Positions 6,926 through 14,379 of a stretch of 28,511 bases of DNA are shown here, piece after piece (position 1 is the first letter of the stretch; each line of letters begins with the position of its first letter). The DNA comes from CAYLHB01 sp041908795 (GTDB taxonomy: Bacteria > Patescibacteriota > Minisyncoccia > Phycocordibacterales > UBA12088). A program made the position numbers and the translations under genes. The stretch spans positions 1 to 28,511 of the forward strand of contig JAYRER010000017.1 of NCBI GenBank assembly GCA_041908795.1. Direction: 5' to 3'. The notes under the pieces were generated by a model that saw nothing but the letters and a program-made list of their open reading frames with translations, did no database searches and had not been told where the DNA came from.

Positions 6926-7315
6926 ATGCTCGAATTCTACGAACGAAGAAAATTTAAGCGATTTTTGTACTCACCGCTCACGGTTGGGTTGTTGTGTATA
7001 CCGCTGTATGTACTTTCGAACGCCGCTTGGAATGCCTATGCCAAGGAACGGGAAGCCGCACACCTTCGCAGTGAAGTGGTACGCGAGCTCGCGGAGGTGC
7101 GGGAGCGGGAATCGTATCTTACGGCAGAACTTGATCGGGCAACAAGTGAACGAGGAATTGAACAAGAAATGCGACAAAAATTTGATGTGGGAAAGGAAGG
7201 TGAGGAGATTATCGTACTTGTGGGACGCAATAACACTCCAACAAAAACTGCGAGCACCTCAGATGAGGTGCAATCTGAAAGGGGCAGTGGGGTACTGCGC
7301 ACTCTTGGTTTTTGA
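6926..7315 (+). CDS. Septum formation initiator, FtsB/DivIC-like, 129 aa
   Basis: The arrangement is that of FtsB/DivIC: a short cytoplasmic N-terminus, a TM helix (residues about 17-36, PLTVGLLCIPLYVLSNAAW), and an extracytoplasmic coiled coil (about 38-75). The family signature SERGIEQEMRQKFDVGKEG and the strand EEIIVLV follow (about 74-99). FtsB bridges FtsL and FtsQ in the divisome and helps activate septal peptidoglycan synthesis. The C-terminal 30 residues are low-complexity Ser/Thr. It is transcribed toward the tRNA-Gly gene, whose 5' end lies 47 nt downstream. Confidence 0.8.
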   Translation: MLEFYERRKFKRFLYSPLTVGLLCIPLYVLSNAAWNAYAKEREAAHLRSEVVRELAEVRERESYLTAELDRATSERGIEQEMRQKFDVGKEGEEIIVLVGRNNTPTKTASTSDEVQSERGSGVLRTLGF

Positions 7316-7362
7316 AGTATAGTGGTACGCGCAGTGCAATGAATTTCGTTATCCGTAGCTTT

Positions 7363-7433
7363 GCGAGTATCGTTTAGTGGCAGGACGCGACCTTCCCAAG
7401 GTTGAGACGGGGGTTCGATTCCCCCTACTCGCA
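7363..7433 (+). tRNA. tRNA-Gly (anticodon CCC)
   Basis: A complete cloverleaf can be drawn. The acceptor arms GCGAGTA and TACTCGC are perfect. The D-arm is GTTT/AGGAC with a GTGG-containing loop. The anticodon stem CGACC/GGTTG encloses the loop TTCCCAA, giving anticodon CCC. The variable loop is 4 nt, and the T-arm is GGGGG-TTCGATT-CCCCC. The discriminator is A and CCA is not encoded (CCG follows). It decodes GGG. An A discriminator is unusual for bacterial glycine tRNAs, which commonly have U. Confidence 0.92.
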
Positions 7434-7457
7434 CCGACAAAGTGAGGCAGAGTAGAA

Positions 7458-7477
7458 CACGATGCCTGCGCATCGTG
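7458..7477. terminator. Perfect hairpin downstream of tRNA-Gly
   Basis: CACGATGC, loop CTGC, GCATCGTG: a perfect 8-bp stem 24 nt after the tRNA. T-runs appear only about 27-38 nt later (7504-7517), so it is not a classical intrinsic terminator but may end or process the tRNA transcript. Confidence 0.45.
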
Positions 7478-7530
7478 CGTGAGGAATCGAACGGCACTCG
7501 CGTCTTTTTCCGTTTTTGAGTACGGACTTG

Positions 7531-8394
7531 TCAGTTTATGGGCGCTTGCTCGCGCACTTCTTCGGAGGAAACGTTTTTTTCAATTGGGCGAAGGGGTGTG
7601 GAAATGTTCGCAACAAGCACTATGGTAGCGAGAAGTAACAATATCAAGAACGAGACTGTTCCCATACCCGCCAACAAAAGGAAGAGGTTGAAAATGAAAA
7701 CCGGAATTAAGCTATAGACTGCAAGCTTATATGCCTGGCCATATGTTGCGGGAGCGCGACGCACGCGTGCCACCACATACGCAATCACACCCACCACGAG
7801 TGCCAGCAGTAGTTGGACAGTAGTGAGGCTCAAGACCATACCCACAATCGCAATGCCAGCAAAAATGAGAGACAGTGGTATCAACCACGGCATAATCTGT
7901 GCCACAACATTTTGAAGCATGTCTTTTGTGACAGTGAGAGTACGTACCTCTGCGAGCGAATACGCACGCGTCTCGCTTTTGGATTGCACGATGAAGAGAG
8001 TAGAGCTATCGAGCACAGCAAAGGCATCGTACGACGCAACTTGTTCAAGGGTTATTGTACCTGCGGTGTTAATTACAACGAGATTGGTGATATCACTTTC
8101 ACCACTCCTCAGCGCCTGAGGGAGTGGGATGAAGTAAGGCTCTTCAACGTTCGATGATGCACGCCCATCTTGTATATACACCTCAAGTCCTTCAGGATAG
8201 TACCTGTTCACAAAATCAGTTTCAAGAAATGTTTGTGCCTTCGGAAGCAAACTAATCGCGAACAACGCACTGTAGACGAGAGTATAGAGGAGTGCCACAA
8301 AACAGGTGAGGAGCACCGGTTTACGCAGACGCTCGTTACGGGCTTCGGTGTAAAAGCTTGGATTATAGAAAGTTTTTATGAGAGCGTGAAACAT
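7531..8394 (-). CDS. DUF1189-like polytopic membrane protein, 287 aa
   Basis: An N-terminal amphipathic segment (ALIKTFYNPSFYTEARN) leads into a TM helix (about residues 27-50). An extracytoplasmic domain of about 110 residues follows (YYPEGLEVYIQDGRASSN, then VVINTAGTITLEQVASYDAF). About four TM helices then make up the C-terminal half, and a charged cytoplasmic tail ends the protein. The FYNPSFY opening, the extracellular insertion with a G.LS-like strand pattern and the tail of TM helices fit the DUF1189 membrane family. That family's function is not established; it resembles YIP1-like proteins. No SD is seen. The gene stands alone on the minus strand between tRNA-Gly and the nuclease locus. 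Confidence 0.7.
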   Translation of the reverse strand: MFHALIKTFYNPSFYTEARNERLRKPVLLTCFVALLYTLVYSALFAISLLPKAQTFLETDFVNRYYPEGLEVYIQDGRASSNVEEPYFIPLPQALRSGESDITNLVVINTAGTITLEQVASYDAFAVLDSSTLFIVQSKSETRAYSLAEVRTLTVTKDMLQNVVAQIMPWLIPLSLIFAGIAIVGMVLSLTTVQLLLALVVGVIAYVVARVRRAPATYGQAYKLAVYSLIPVFIFNLFLLLAGMGTVSFLILLLLATIVLVANISTPLRPIEKNVSSEEVREQAPIN

Positions 8395-8415
8395 ACACTA
8401 TGCGAATAAATAAAT

Positions 8416-8435
8416 GAGGTACCGGTACGTACCTC
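8416..8435. repeat. Inverted repeat between divergent genes
   Basis: GAGGTAC (8416-8422) and GTACCTC (8429-8435) are perfect complements around 6 nt. It sits 22 nt upstream of the DUF1189-like start and within the 149-nt divergent intergenic region, so it could be an operator for either direction. Confidence 0.35.
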
Positions 8436-8507
8436 TTCATACACCCAGTATGTAGTATGCATTTGTAGCTAGCAAGTGTTCTACGTGTACAGGTGAGGAT
8501 AGCTCTC

Positions 8508-8536
8508 TTGCGTCTCAATGTATTTGTGCGTAGCAT
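8508..8536 (+). promoter_or_regulatory. Promoter of the 45-aa membrane ORF and nuclease gene
   Basis: TTGCGT (8508-8513), a 17-nt spacer and TAGCAT (8531-8536). The -10 ends 7 nt before ATG 8544, the leaderless geometry seen elsewhere in the window. This supports the small ORF as the first gene of the unit. Confidence 0.5.
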
Positions 8537-8543
8537 AGTCAGT

Positions 8544-8681
8544 ATGCAAAGCACGAAACATACAGCAAGAATGGTGGGGGCACTTCTCATCGCAGTGGTT
8601 GCACTCGTATTTTTTAGTATGGATGAGTGGAGAGGGGAGGAAGTCCAGCAAGCGGCGGTTCTACGCGCCTATGCAAGGTAA
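8544..8681 (+). CDS. Putative 45-aa single-pass membrane protein
   Basis: A basic N-terminus (QSTKHTARM) is followed by one TM helix, residues about 10-25 (MVGALLIAVVALVFFS), and an acidic then mixed C-terminus (DEWRGEEVQQAAVLRAYAR). No family recognised. Reality is supported by a -35/-10 pair placed 7 nt before its ATG. Its stop also overlaps the start of the downstream nuclease ORF by 11 nt, as expected for translational coupling; the nuclease ATG has no SD of its own. It could be a membrane anchor, a regulator or a small toxin/immunity-like peptide, or the ORF could be a chance frame. Confidence 0.45.
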   Translation: MQSTKHTARMVGALLIAVVALVFFSMDEWRGEEVQQAAVLRAYAR

Positions 8682-9522
8682 GGAAGCACTCCTCGTGCGT
8701 AAGGCAGACGGCTCAATGGAGCCATTTAATGAATGGAAGTTAGAGCGCTCCCTAACAAGAAGCGGCGCTTCAGACATGGTTGCACGTGCCGTTGTTGAAG
8801 AGCTTACACGAACACTTCATGATGGCGCAACAACTGAAACTATCTATCGGAAGGCTTTTAAGTTGCTTAAACAACGAGCGCGGGGAATAGCACCTCACTA
8901 TCACCTAAAGAGAGCACTTGGTGAGCTTGGACCATCCGGTTATCCCTTTGAAGATTATGTCGCACGAGTATTTGACGGCATGGGATACACCACGCAAACA
9001 AGACAAACTGTACATGGTGCATGTGTCGAACACGAGGTGGACCTCATAGCCGAGCGCGACGGAGAGTACCTCGGTGCGGAAATTAAATTTCACAATAATG
9101 CAGGACTCAAGAGTGATCTTAAGGTGGCACTTTACGTCAAAGCAAGATTTGATGACCTTGTCGCAAACACTAAAGGCAAAGATGAGAAAAAGTTTACACG
9201 CTACTTGCTTATCACCAACACCAAGTTTACGGAACAGGCAATAAAGTATGCAAATTGTTCCGGACTTACACTCCTCTCATGGAACTACCCACGTGATGAG
9301 AATCTTGAAACGATGATTGTGCGCACGCAGGCACACCCGCTCACCTGTCTCACCACGCTCTCGTTGGCACAGAAACGTGAATTATTAGGCGAAGGAGTAG
9401 TGCTTTGTGGCGAGTTGCGTGAGCGACCCGAGCTACTTACGAAGCTTGGTGTGCGAGAACGTGCGCGCACAAGGGTTTTCCACGAGGTCAATCAATTGTG
9501 TGGGGTGCCACTCTCAAGGTAA
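8671..9522 (+). CDS. ATP-cone / PD-(D/E)xK (Mrr-like) restriction endonuclease fusion, 283 aa
   Basis: Residues about 8-88 form an ATP-cone domain: VRKADGSMEPFNEWKLERSL, then helices and the RARGIAPHYHLKRAL segment. ATP cones normally sense (d)ATP in ribonucleotide reductase and NrdR. Residues about 90-200 form a restriction-endonuclease-type nuclease: helix start FEDYVARVFDGMGY with E94, then EHEVDLIAERDG with D124, and AEIKF with E137 and K139. Together these make the complete E...D...ExK active site of the Mrr-like superfamily. The C-terminal 60 residues (LAQKRELLGEGVVLCGEL, then LLTKLGV) look like a helix-hairpin-helix DNA-binding segment. Start ATG 8671 sits just before the ATP cone and overlaps the preceding small ORF; an in-frame ATG at 8623 is possible. 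The likely role is a nucleotide-responsive DNA nuclease in defence or DNA turnover. Confidence 0.82.
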   Translation: MQGKEALLVRKADGSMEPFNEWKLERSLTRSGASDMVARAVVEELTRTLHDGATTETIYRKAFKLLKQRARGIAPHYHLKRALGELGPSGYPFEDYVARVFDGMGYTTQTRQTVHGACVEHEVDLIAERDGEYLGAEIKFHNNAGLKSDLKVALYVKARFDDLVANTKGKDEKKFTRYLLITNTKFTEQAIKYANCSGLTLLSWNYPRDENLETMIVRTQAHPLTCLTTLSLAQKRELLGEGVVLCGELRERPELLTKLGVRERARTRVFHEVNQLCGVPLSR

Positions 9523-9525
9523 TAT
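9496..9525 (+). promoter_or_regulatory. Promoter of the MgtC-family gene, leaderless type
   Basis: TTGTGT (9496-9501), an 18-nt spacer and TAATAT (9520-9525), ending exactly 6 nt before ATG 9532. The -10 overlaps the stop codon of the upstream nuclease gene. Confidence 0.55.
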
Positions 9526-9531
9526 TGCAGT

Positions 9532-10065
9532 ATGTTGCTCGACATTGAACCTTTCGCCCAACTTGTTATTGCCCTTGTCTTGGGTGCCGCGCTCGGACTT
9601 GAAAGGACACTTGCCGGAAAACAGGCGGGGATGAGGACATTTGCACTTGTGTCCATGGGTTCGTGCTTGTTCATTATCCTTAGCAATGAGCTTGTTACGG
9701 GATCAAATGGAGTATACGTTGACCCTACACGCATGGCGGCGGGCATTGTGACCGGCATCGGCTTTTTGGGTGCGGGGCTAATCATTTTTCAGCAGGAGCT
9801 TCGTGGGCTCACTACCGCGGCGGCATTGTGGGTGTGCTGTGGTATCGGGATGGCAGTGGGATTCCACTTTTACCTTCTTGCAACCTTTTCTATGGCGCTT
9901 ACACTGTTTATTTTTGTTGCACTATGGAACATTGAGCATATGTTTGAATCGAAGTTTGTTGTTCCCAAGCAAGATAGTGACACTGTGGTTGAAGAGTCAG
10001 CATTGTCGAATCCCGGCGAGCTGTTATGTGCCACACCATTGATAGGTTATTGTCACGGCAAGTGA
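9532..10065 (+). CDS. MgtC/SapB-family membrane protein, 177 aa
   Basis: The MgtC N-terminal core is clear. The opening helix LVIALVLGAALGLERTLAGK leads to the signature GMRTFALVSMGSCLFI, then DPTRMAAGIVTGIGFLGAG and a segment with LRGLTTAAALW. Four to five TM helices are predicted. In pathogens MgtC modulates membrane potential, F-ATPase activity or survival in low magnesium; in free-living bacteria the role is less clear. The cytoplasmic MgtC C-terminal domain seen in longer homologues is absent, leaving only a short polar tail that includes two Cys. It starts 9 nt after the nuclease stop yet has its own promoter-like sequence. Confidence 0.9.
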   Translation: MLLDIEPFAQLVIALVLGAALGLERTLAGKQAGMRTFALVSMGSCLFIILSNELVTGSNGVYVDPTRMAAGIVTGIGFLGAGLIIFQQELRGLTTAAALWVCCGIGMAVGFHFYLLATFSMALTLFIFVALWNIEHMFESKFVVPKQDSDTVVEESALSNPGELLCATPLIGYCHGK

Positions 10066-10096
10066 CCAGAATTCGAATGTGGAACGTATGATGTGG

Positions 10097-10102
10097 TACA
10101 CT
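10097..10102 (+). promoter_or_regulatory. Extended -10 for the anchored 159-aa protein
   Basis: TGG-TACACT fits an extended -10 (TGn plus TACACT). It lies 32 nt before ATG 10135, predicting a leader of about 26 nt. No good -35. Confidence 0.35.
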
Positions 10103-10134
10103 ACAGGTATTATCAGAGCAACAACATCTCCGCT

Positions 10135-10614
10135 ATGAACTATCGCATAAACACCACGGCACTGACTGCGGTTACATTGCTGGTTGTGGTCGCACTTGGC
10201 TTATTTGGCTACACGTATTTTCTTTTACCTGAAAAGGCTGAGGCCCCCACAGCTCCTACTGAGGATGTGGCATTGGCGCCAAGTGGAGAAATTGTTACCG
10301 CGCAACACCAGTTTAAAGATGGTATACACACAATTGCAGGAGAGTTACTGGTGCCGAGCCCTTGCCATCGTTTGGAAAGTGAAGCATTTGTGGCAGAAGG
10401 TGGAGCAATAGAGGTACGTCTCTCAAAGGTACTTATTGATGGGAGCGATATGTGCGCACAGGTGCTTACCCCTGCGCGATTTAAGGTAACATTTGAGGCA
10501 CCTGAAAATGCGTCAATCACCGCACTCATCGACAGAGTCCCCGTTGGGTTGAATCTTATTCCAGTCCCTGAGGGTGAATCCCTTGATTCCTTTGAAATGT
10601 TTATCAAAGGGTAG
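10135..10614 (+). CDS. Membrane-anchored small extracytoplasmic protein, 159 aa
   Basis: No recognised family. One TM helix near the N-terminus (residues about 9-31, LTAVTLLVVVALGLFGYTYFLL) is followed by an Ala/Pro/Thr-rich linker. A beta-rich domain of about 110 residues then follows. It has two cysteines in PSPCHRLES and GSDMCAQVL that could form a disulfide across a strand pair. The strands AIEVRLSKVLI and ARFKVTFEAP suggest an immunoglobulin-like or beta-sandwich fold. Start ATG 10135 is preferred over the in-frame GTG 10093 because the latter overlaps the proposed -10. Likely a periplasmic or surface-exposed accessory protein; no function is inferred. Confidence 0.65.
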   Translation: MNYRINTTALTAVTLLVVVALGLFGYTYFLLPEKAEAPTAPTEDVALAPSGEIVTAQHQFKDGIHTIAGELLVPSPCHRLESEAFVAEGGAIEVRLSKVLIDGSDMCAQVLTPARFKVTFEAPENASITALIDRVPVGLNLIPVPEGESLDSFEMFIKG

Positions 10615-10683
10615 GGTACTGCACTAGAAGGTGCACGGAGTCTGTGATACGCTTTAACAATTGCAACTAATAACACCAAGAGC

Positions 10684-11628
10684 ATGAGTGATACAAGTAA
10701 AAGTGTCGTACACGGCGGTTCTGATGAGCCGATTCGCGATGATGAAATAAATGAAAATTCCACTGTGGACACCACCATCGACCCTTCTGCCAACAAGCCT
10801 GAAGTGGCAGGTACAGTGAATGAAAATGAAACAACGGGAGACACTTCCTCAGATACTCCGGAGATTGCCACGTCCTACCTCGTTGAGGAGCAAGAGGAAA
10901 AAACCTCACTCGGTATGCATATTATGCGACTTCCGAGCGTAATCAAAGAATCTCCTCGAACCGCGGCTTCGGTTGCGACACTCGGTCTTCTCATACTTGC
11001 AGCCGGTGCGTACACACTGTTTGGTCCAGGTTTGCCGGGCAGTTCGTCGACACGCGACACGAGTGCGGTTGTCGCCCGTGTCAACGGCATCAACATTACC
11101 GAAGCGGAGCTCGACAAGCGCGTTTCCCAAGTGGAACAAACACTTGCTTCTCAACTCGGCACCTCATCCGCTATCACTCCGGAAATGAAGTCGCAGGTGC
11201 TTGAAGAGCTCATTAACCTTGAGCTTTTAAACCAAGGAGCAAAAAAAGCAGGATTTGAAGCGAGCGAGACGGACGTAGACGCAGAGGTAGCGCGTGTGAC
11301 AGAGCTTCTTGGTGGCGAGGAGCAACTTGAAACGCAGTTGGTGTTAGTTGGTCTCACAAAAGACGATTTACGCTCCAATATCAAAAGTGAATTGGGTATA
11401 CGTACGTATCTCGAAGCAAACACCGATGTGGGCAAAACAGAGGTGTCTGATGATGAATTGCGTGCACTCTATGAAGCGCAGTTCGCAGGTGCCACTGATG
11501 CGCCGCCATTTGATGAGGTTAAACCTTATCTTGAGCAACAAGCGGTGCAGGAGAAATCAGGAGCAATTCTTCAAGAGTTTATTGAAAAACTCAAGGGTGA
11601 GGCGACCATTGAAAATCCGGCACTTTAG
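10684..11628 (+). CDS. Membrane-anchored SurA-N-like chaperone/foldase lacking a PPIase domain, 314 aa
   Basis: An unusually long acidic, low-complexity cytoplasmic N-terminus (about 75 residues) is followed by a TM helix (residues about 94-114, ASVATLGLLILAAGAYTLFG). The extracytoplasmic helical domain is typical of SurA/PrsA/trigger-factor-like chaperones. VVARVNGINITEAELDKRV is the classic G..IT..E.......... start, and VLEELINLELLNQGAKKAG and ETDVDAEVARV continue the SurA_N pattern. The C-terminal helix returns with PPFDEVKPYLEQQAVQEK. No parvulin domain is present between the two halves, so a chaperone rather than an isomerase is expected. It is followed after 4 nt by the M16 pair, suggesting a joint function in handling secreted proteins. 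Confidence 0.75.
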   Translation: MSDTSKSVVHGGSDEPIRDDEINENSTVDTTIDPSANKPEVAGTVNENETTGDTSSDTPEIATSYLVEEQEEKTSLGMHIMRLPSVIKESPRTAASVATLGLLILAAGAYTLFGPGLPGSSSTRDTSAVVARVNGINITEAELDKRVSQVEQTLASQLGTSSAITPEMKSQVLEELINLELLNQGAKKAGFEASETDVDAEVARVTELLGGEEQLETQLVLVGLTKDDLRSNIKSELGIRTYLEANTDVGKTEVSDDELRALYEAQFAGATDAPPFDEVKPYLEQQAVQEKSGAILQEFIEKLKGEATIENPAL

Positions 11629-11632
11629 TGGC

Positions 11633-12985
11633 ATGGGACGACGTGTCACAGTGCCCATCCCGGGATACCAACATGTGGCATCCTACCATGGTTTTTCGGA
11701 GTATCTCCTCACAATAAACGGACTGCGGGTGCTGGTGCATCACGTACCCGACGTACCCGTTGCCGGACTTATGGTGACGTACCTAGTTGGGAGCCGCCAT
11801 GAAGCGGTGGGCCACACCGGTGCAACTCACCTCCTCGAGCACCTCATGTTCAAGGGTTCAAAAAATTTTCCCGTAAAAAGGGGCGTGTCGGTAGTCGACT
11901 CATTTTCCGATAAGGGTGCTCTTGTGAACGCAACGACCTCGTTCGATCGCACTAATTACTATGAAGTCTTGCCTTTGGAACATCTGGAATTTGCTATTCA
12001 GGTGGAGGCGGATCGTATGCGCAATGCAATCATAACCAAGAGAGACTTGATAGAGGAGATGCCTGCGGTACGTAGCGAGTTTGCCATGTATGAAAATCAA
12101 CCAGTCGATGTGCTGGAGAGAAACATATGGGCCACCGCGTACCAAGCGCATCCGTATCACCACCCTATAATCGGCTGGCTACCTGATATTGAAAACGTGA
12201 CACTTGAACGGCTACAAGAGTTTTACGATACGTACTATTGGCCCAATAATGCGTATGTAACTATCGTAAGTTCCCTCAATGAAGCAACTGTGCTCAAGCT
12301 GGTGAAGAAATATTTCGGTGTCCACAAGCGCTCCCCACACACAATTGCCGTGCCGTATACCAAAGAGACGCTCCAGACAGGTCGGCGCACGGTCACCGTG
12401 ACACGTGCGGGCCATAAGGAAGTGCTCGGACTTGCATGGAAGGCACCTGAAGGCTTGCACGAAGACACACCGGCGCTCCTTGCACTAGTGAGCATACTCA
12501 CTGAGGGAAAAACATCCCGCCTTTATACAGCACTCATCGAAACAGGTCTCGCGCTTTCGGTACACTCGATGTACGTTCCGTTCTATGATCCATCACTGTT
12601 TCATATATACACGACACCTGCAGCGGGTGTTTCGCTTGAGAAAGTCGAGGGTAGCATCATGGAAGAATGTAAGAAACTCATTACAAAAGGTGTAACGAAT
12701 CGCGAGCTCGCGAGCACAGTCGCGCATATACAGACTGATATGGCCTTTGCGCGCGATGGGCACTACGCCATGCTGTCGACACTGAATGAGGCGATTGCAG
12801 TAGGTGACTGGAAGTTCTTTTTTACACTTCCTGAACGGGTGGCAAAGCTCACGACCGCGGATGTTAAAAATGTTGCAACACGCTATGTCATGGATGACAG
12901 GCTCACGGTTGGATACTATCGAACCGTTGCACCGACTAAGACACAGAAATCTGCAAGAACAAAATCAACGAAAGGCGAGGTATGA
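11633..12985 (+). CDS. M16-family zinc metallopeptidase, catalytic subunit, 450 aa
   Basis: Peptidase M16B (processing-peptidase/PqqL type). The inverted zinc motif HxxEH is intact as H66-L-L-E69-H70 within HTGATHLLEHLMFKG. A downstream acidic residue in PAVRSEFAMYENQP (E149) is the likely third ligand. The second half is the homologous non-catalytic M16 domain (GKTSRLYTALIETGLALSV). M16B enzymes degrade short peptides or process presequences inside a closed two-subunit chamber. The frame stays open far upstream inside the preceding gene, but ATG 11633, 4 nt after that gene's stop, gives the correct family N-terminus. The C-terminus ends in a Lys/Arg/Thr-rich tail. No signal peptide, so probably cytosolic. 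It overlaps the partner gene by ATGA. Confidence 0.92.
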   Translation: MGRRVTVPIPGYQHVASYHGFSEYLLTINGLRVLVHHVPDVPVAGLMVTYLVGSRHEAVGHTGATHLLEHLMFKGSKNFPVKRGVSVVDSFSDKGALVNATTSFDRTNYYEVLPLEHLEFAIQVEADRMRNAIITKRDLIEEMPAVRSEFAMYENQPVDVLERNIWATAYQAHPYHHPIIGWLPDIENVTLERLQEFYDTYYWPNNAYVTIVSSLNEATVLKLVKKYFGVHKRSPHTIAVPYTKETLQTGRRTVTVTRAGHKEVLGLAWKAPEGLHEDTPALLALVSILTEGKTSRLYTALIETGLALSVHSMYVPFYDPSLFHIYTTPAAGVSLEKVEGSIMEECKKLITKGVTNRELASTVAHIQTDMAFARDGHYAMLSTLNEAIAVGDWKFFFTLPERVAKLTTADVKNVATRYVMDDRLTVGYYRTVAPTKTQKSARTKSTKGEV

Positions 12986-14280
12986 AAATGTCAACCATAG
13001 AGAACAGGGTCGTGTATGAGCGTTTGTCAAACGGAATTGACTGTTACGTGTTGAAAACGCCGGTCAATGACGTTGTGACACTCACGCTTGCGCTCCCCGG
13101 CGGCAAATTTGCAACGTATAAAAAACAGACTATTGCGTCCCTTTTGGATGACTTGTTACCGGGTGCCACCAACAAATTGACACGGCAAGCTGTGCATGAG
13201 CGTTTTGACGAGCTTGGTGCACGCACATTGGTGTATTCGAAAGGAACTCATATGATTGTCCAACTTGCTTGCCGACGCACGGTCTTTGTCACGGCCCTCC
13301 GCCTACTCCTAGAGACATTGACTGATGTACAGGTCAGTGCGCGTGATTTTGCGGAGTCAAGAGAACGACTTCTTGGTACTCTAATTCACAGTAAAGACGA
13401 CACGTCGACGCAAGCGGAAATAGCTTTATCCCACCTTCTGTTCGCCGAAGGACATCCGCACTGGCAGAAATCGACGGATGGGTTGGTCCATGAAGTACGG
13501 TCAGTTGAAAGGGATGATGTCACCTCATTTTTTCGAGGAGCACTGTCGTCGGTTGGTGCACTTTGTGCGGTAGCAGGTGATGTGGACACACGTCCTTTAC
13601 TCAAGGAGTTACGTTCGATTTTGAGTGCCGTGCCAAGCCACGCACCGACCTTGGTGCCAAAGGTTAACATTGGACGAACCATCCAGCCAAACGGCGAAGA
13701 CGGTATCGTACCTATTCGAGACAAGATGAATGTTGACACGTACCTTGCTGTACCACTCTCGCTTACACGGGACAGTTCTGATTTTCTTCCACTGCAGATT
13801 GGTGTGCAGGTGCTTGGTGGCTCGGCGACGGCACGTCTTTTTACTACACTTCGTACGAGGAAAAGCTTGACGTATGGGGCCTACGCACGCCTGGTCGGTT
13901 TTGATAATGGGTACCCCGGCTACCTGCGCGCACGTGCAATTTTTCCGAACGATGTGTTTCTACGCGCGCGCACGGAGATGCGTGCGGTGGTTAAAGAGTT
14001 TATTGAAAATGGCATAACCGATAAGGAACTCACTACACGCAAGGAAGCTGTTGCCGGTCAACACAAGATTGGACTTTCCACCACATCCGGTATGTGTGAT
14101 GCGCTCTTTACTACACTTCTCAACAATCGACCTGTGTCCTATATCGACGCGTACCCGTCGCTCGTTTCCGCACTCACTCGTAAAGAGGTGAATGCGGCGA
14201 TACATGCGCACCTTAACTACTCATTTGCGATCACCACAGCCTCCGGCGCGGTCGGGAGTGATGGAGCGCCACTGACGTAA
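12982..14280 (+). CDS. M16-family peptidase-like protein, non-catalytic partner subunit, 432 aa
   Basis: Same two-domain M16 fold as the gene before it. The zinc motif is lost: the segment aligning with HLLEH reads SLLDD (residues 53-57), so no metal site remains. The C-terminal M16 domain keeps the conserved R/Y substrate-anchoring motif (LRTRKSLTYGAYARL). That is the division of labour seen in heterodimeric M16B enzymes, such as the mitochondrial processing peptidase alpha and beta subunits. The start ATG at 12982 overlaps the upstream stop as ATGA, so translation is probably coupled and the subunits made in equal amounts. The predicted product is a heterodimer with one active site. Confidence 0.9.
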   Translation: MKMSTIENRVVYERLSNGIDCYVLKTPVNDVVTLTLALPGGKFATYKKQTIASLLDDLLPGATNKLTRQAVHERFDELGARTLVYSKGTHMIVQLACRRTVFVTALRLLLETLTDVQVSARDFAESRERLLGTLIHSKDDTSTQAEIALSHLLFAEGHPHWQKSTDGLVHEVRSVERDDVTSFFRGALSSVGALCAVAGDVDTRPLLKELRSILSAVPSHAPTLVPKVNIGRTIQPNGEDGIVPIRDKMNVDTYLAVPLSLTRDSSDFLPLQIGVQVLGGSATARLFTTLRTRKSLTYGAYARLVGFDNGYPGYLRARAIFPNDVFLRARTEMRAVVKEFIENGITDKELTTRKEAVAGQHKIGLSTTSGMCDALFTTLLNNRPVSYIDAYPSLVSALTRKEVNAAIHAHLNYSFAITTASGAVGSDGAPLT

Positions 14281-14367
14281 GTGACCGCTCGCTTTGAGAC
14301 TGAAATCTGCACAAGTATCCTTGCGGATGTGTCTATGCATTAGCTGGAAAAAATACAGATTTCGCGG

Positions 14368-14373
14368 TAGGCT
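14368..14373 (+). promoter_or_regulatory. -10-like element of alaS, leaderless type
   Basis: TAGGCT ends exactly 6 nt before ATG 14380. The hexamer is weak and no -35 is clear, but the spacing matches several other genes here. The 99-nt region upstream shows no T-box. Confidence 0.35.
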
Positions 14374-14379
14374 GTCGAA

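Noticed and set aside
7441..7530. Second tRNA after tRNA-Gly
   Set aside because: The sequence around 7478-7495 contains a T-arm-like AATCGAAC but no acceptor or anticodon stem can be drawn.
11348..11632. Extended N-terminus of the first M16 protein reaching into the upstream gene
   Set aside because: The extra residues are basic, low quality and out of frame with the SurA-N-like gene they overlap; ATG 11633 gives the family N-terminus.
14281..14379. T-box or other riboswitch before alaS
   Set aside because: No T-box sequence (TGGN-ACC), no terminator/antiterminator pair, and the region is under 100 nt.
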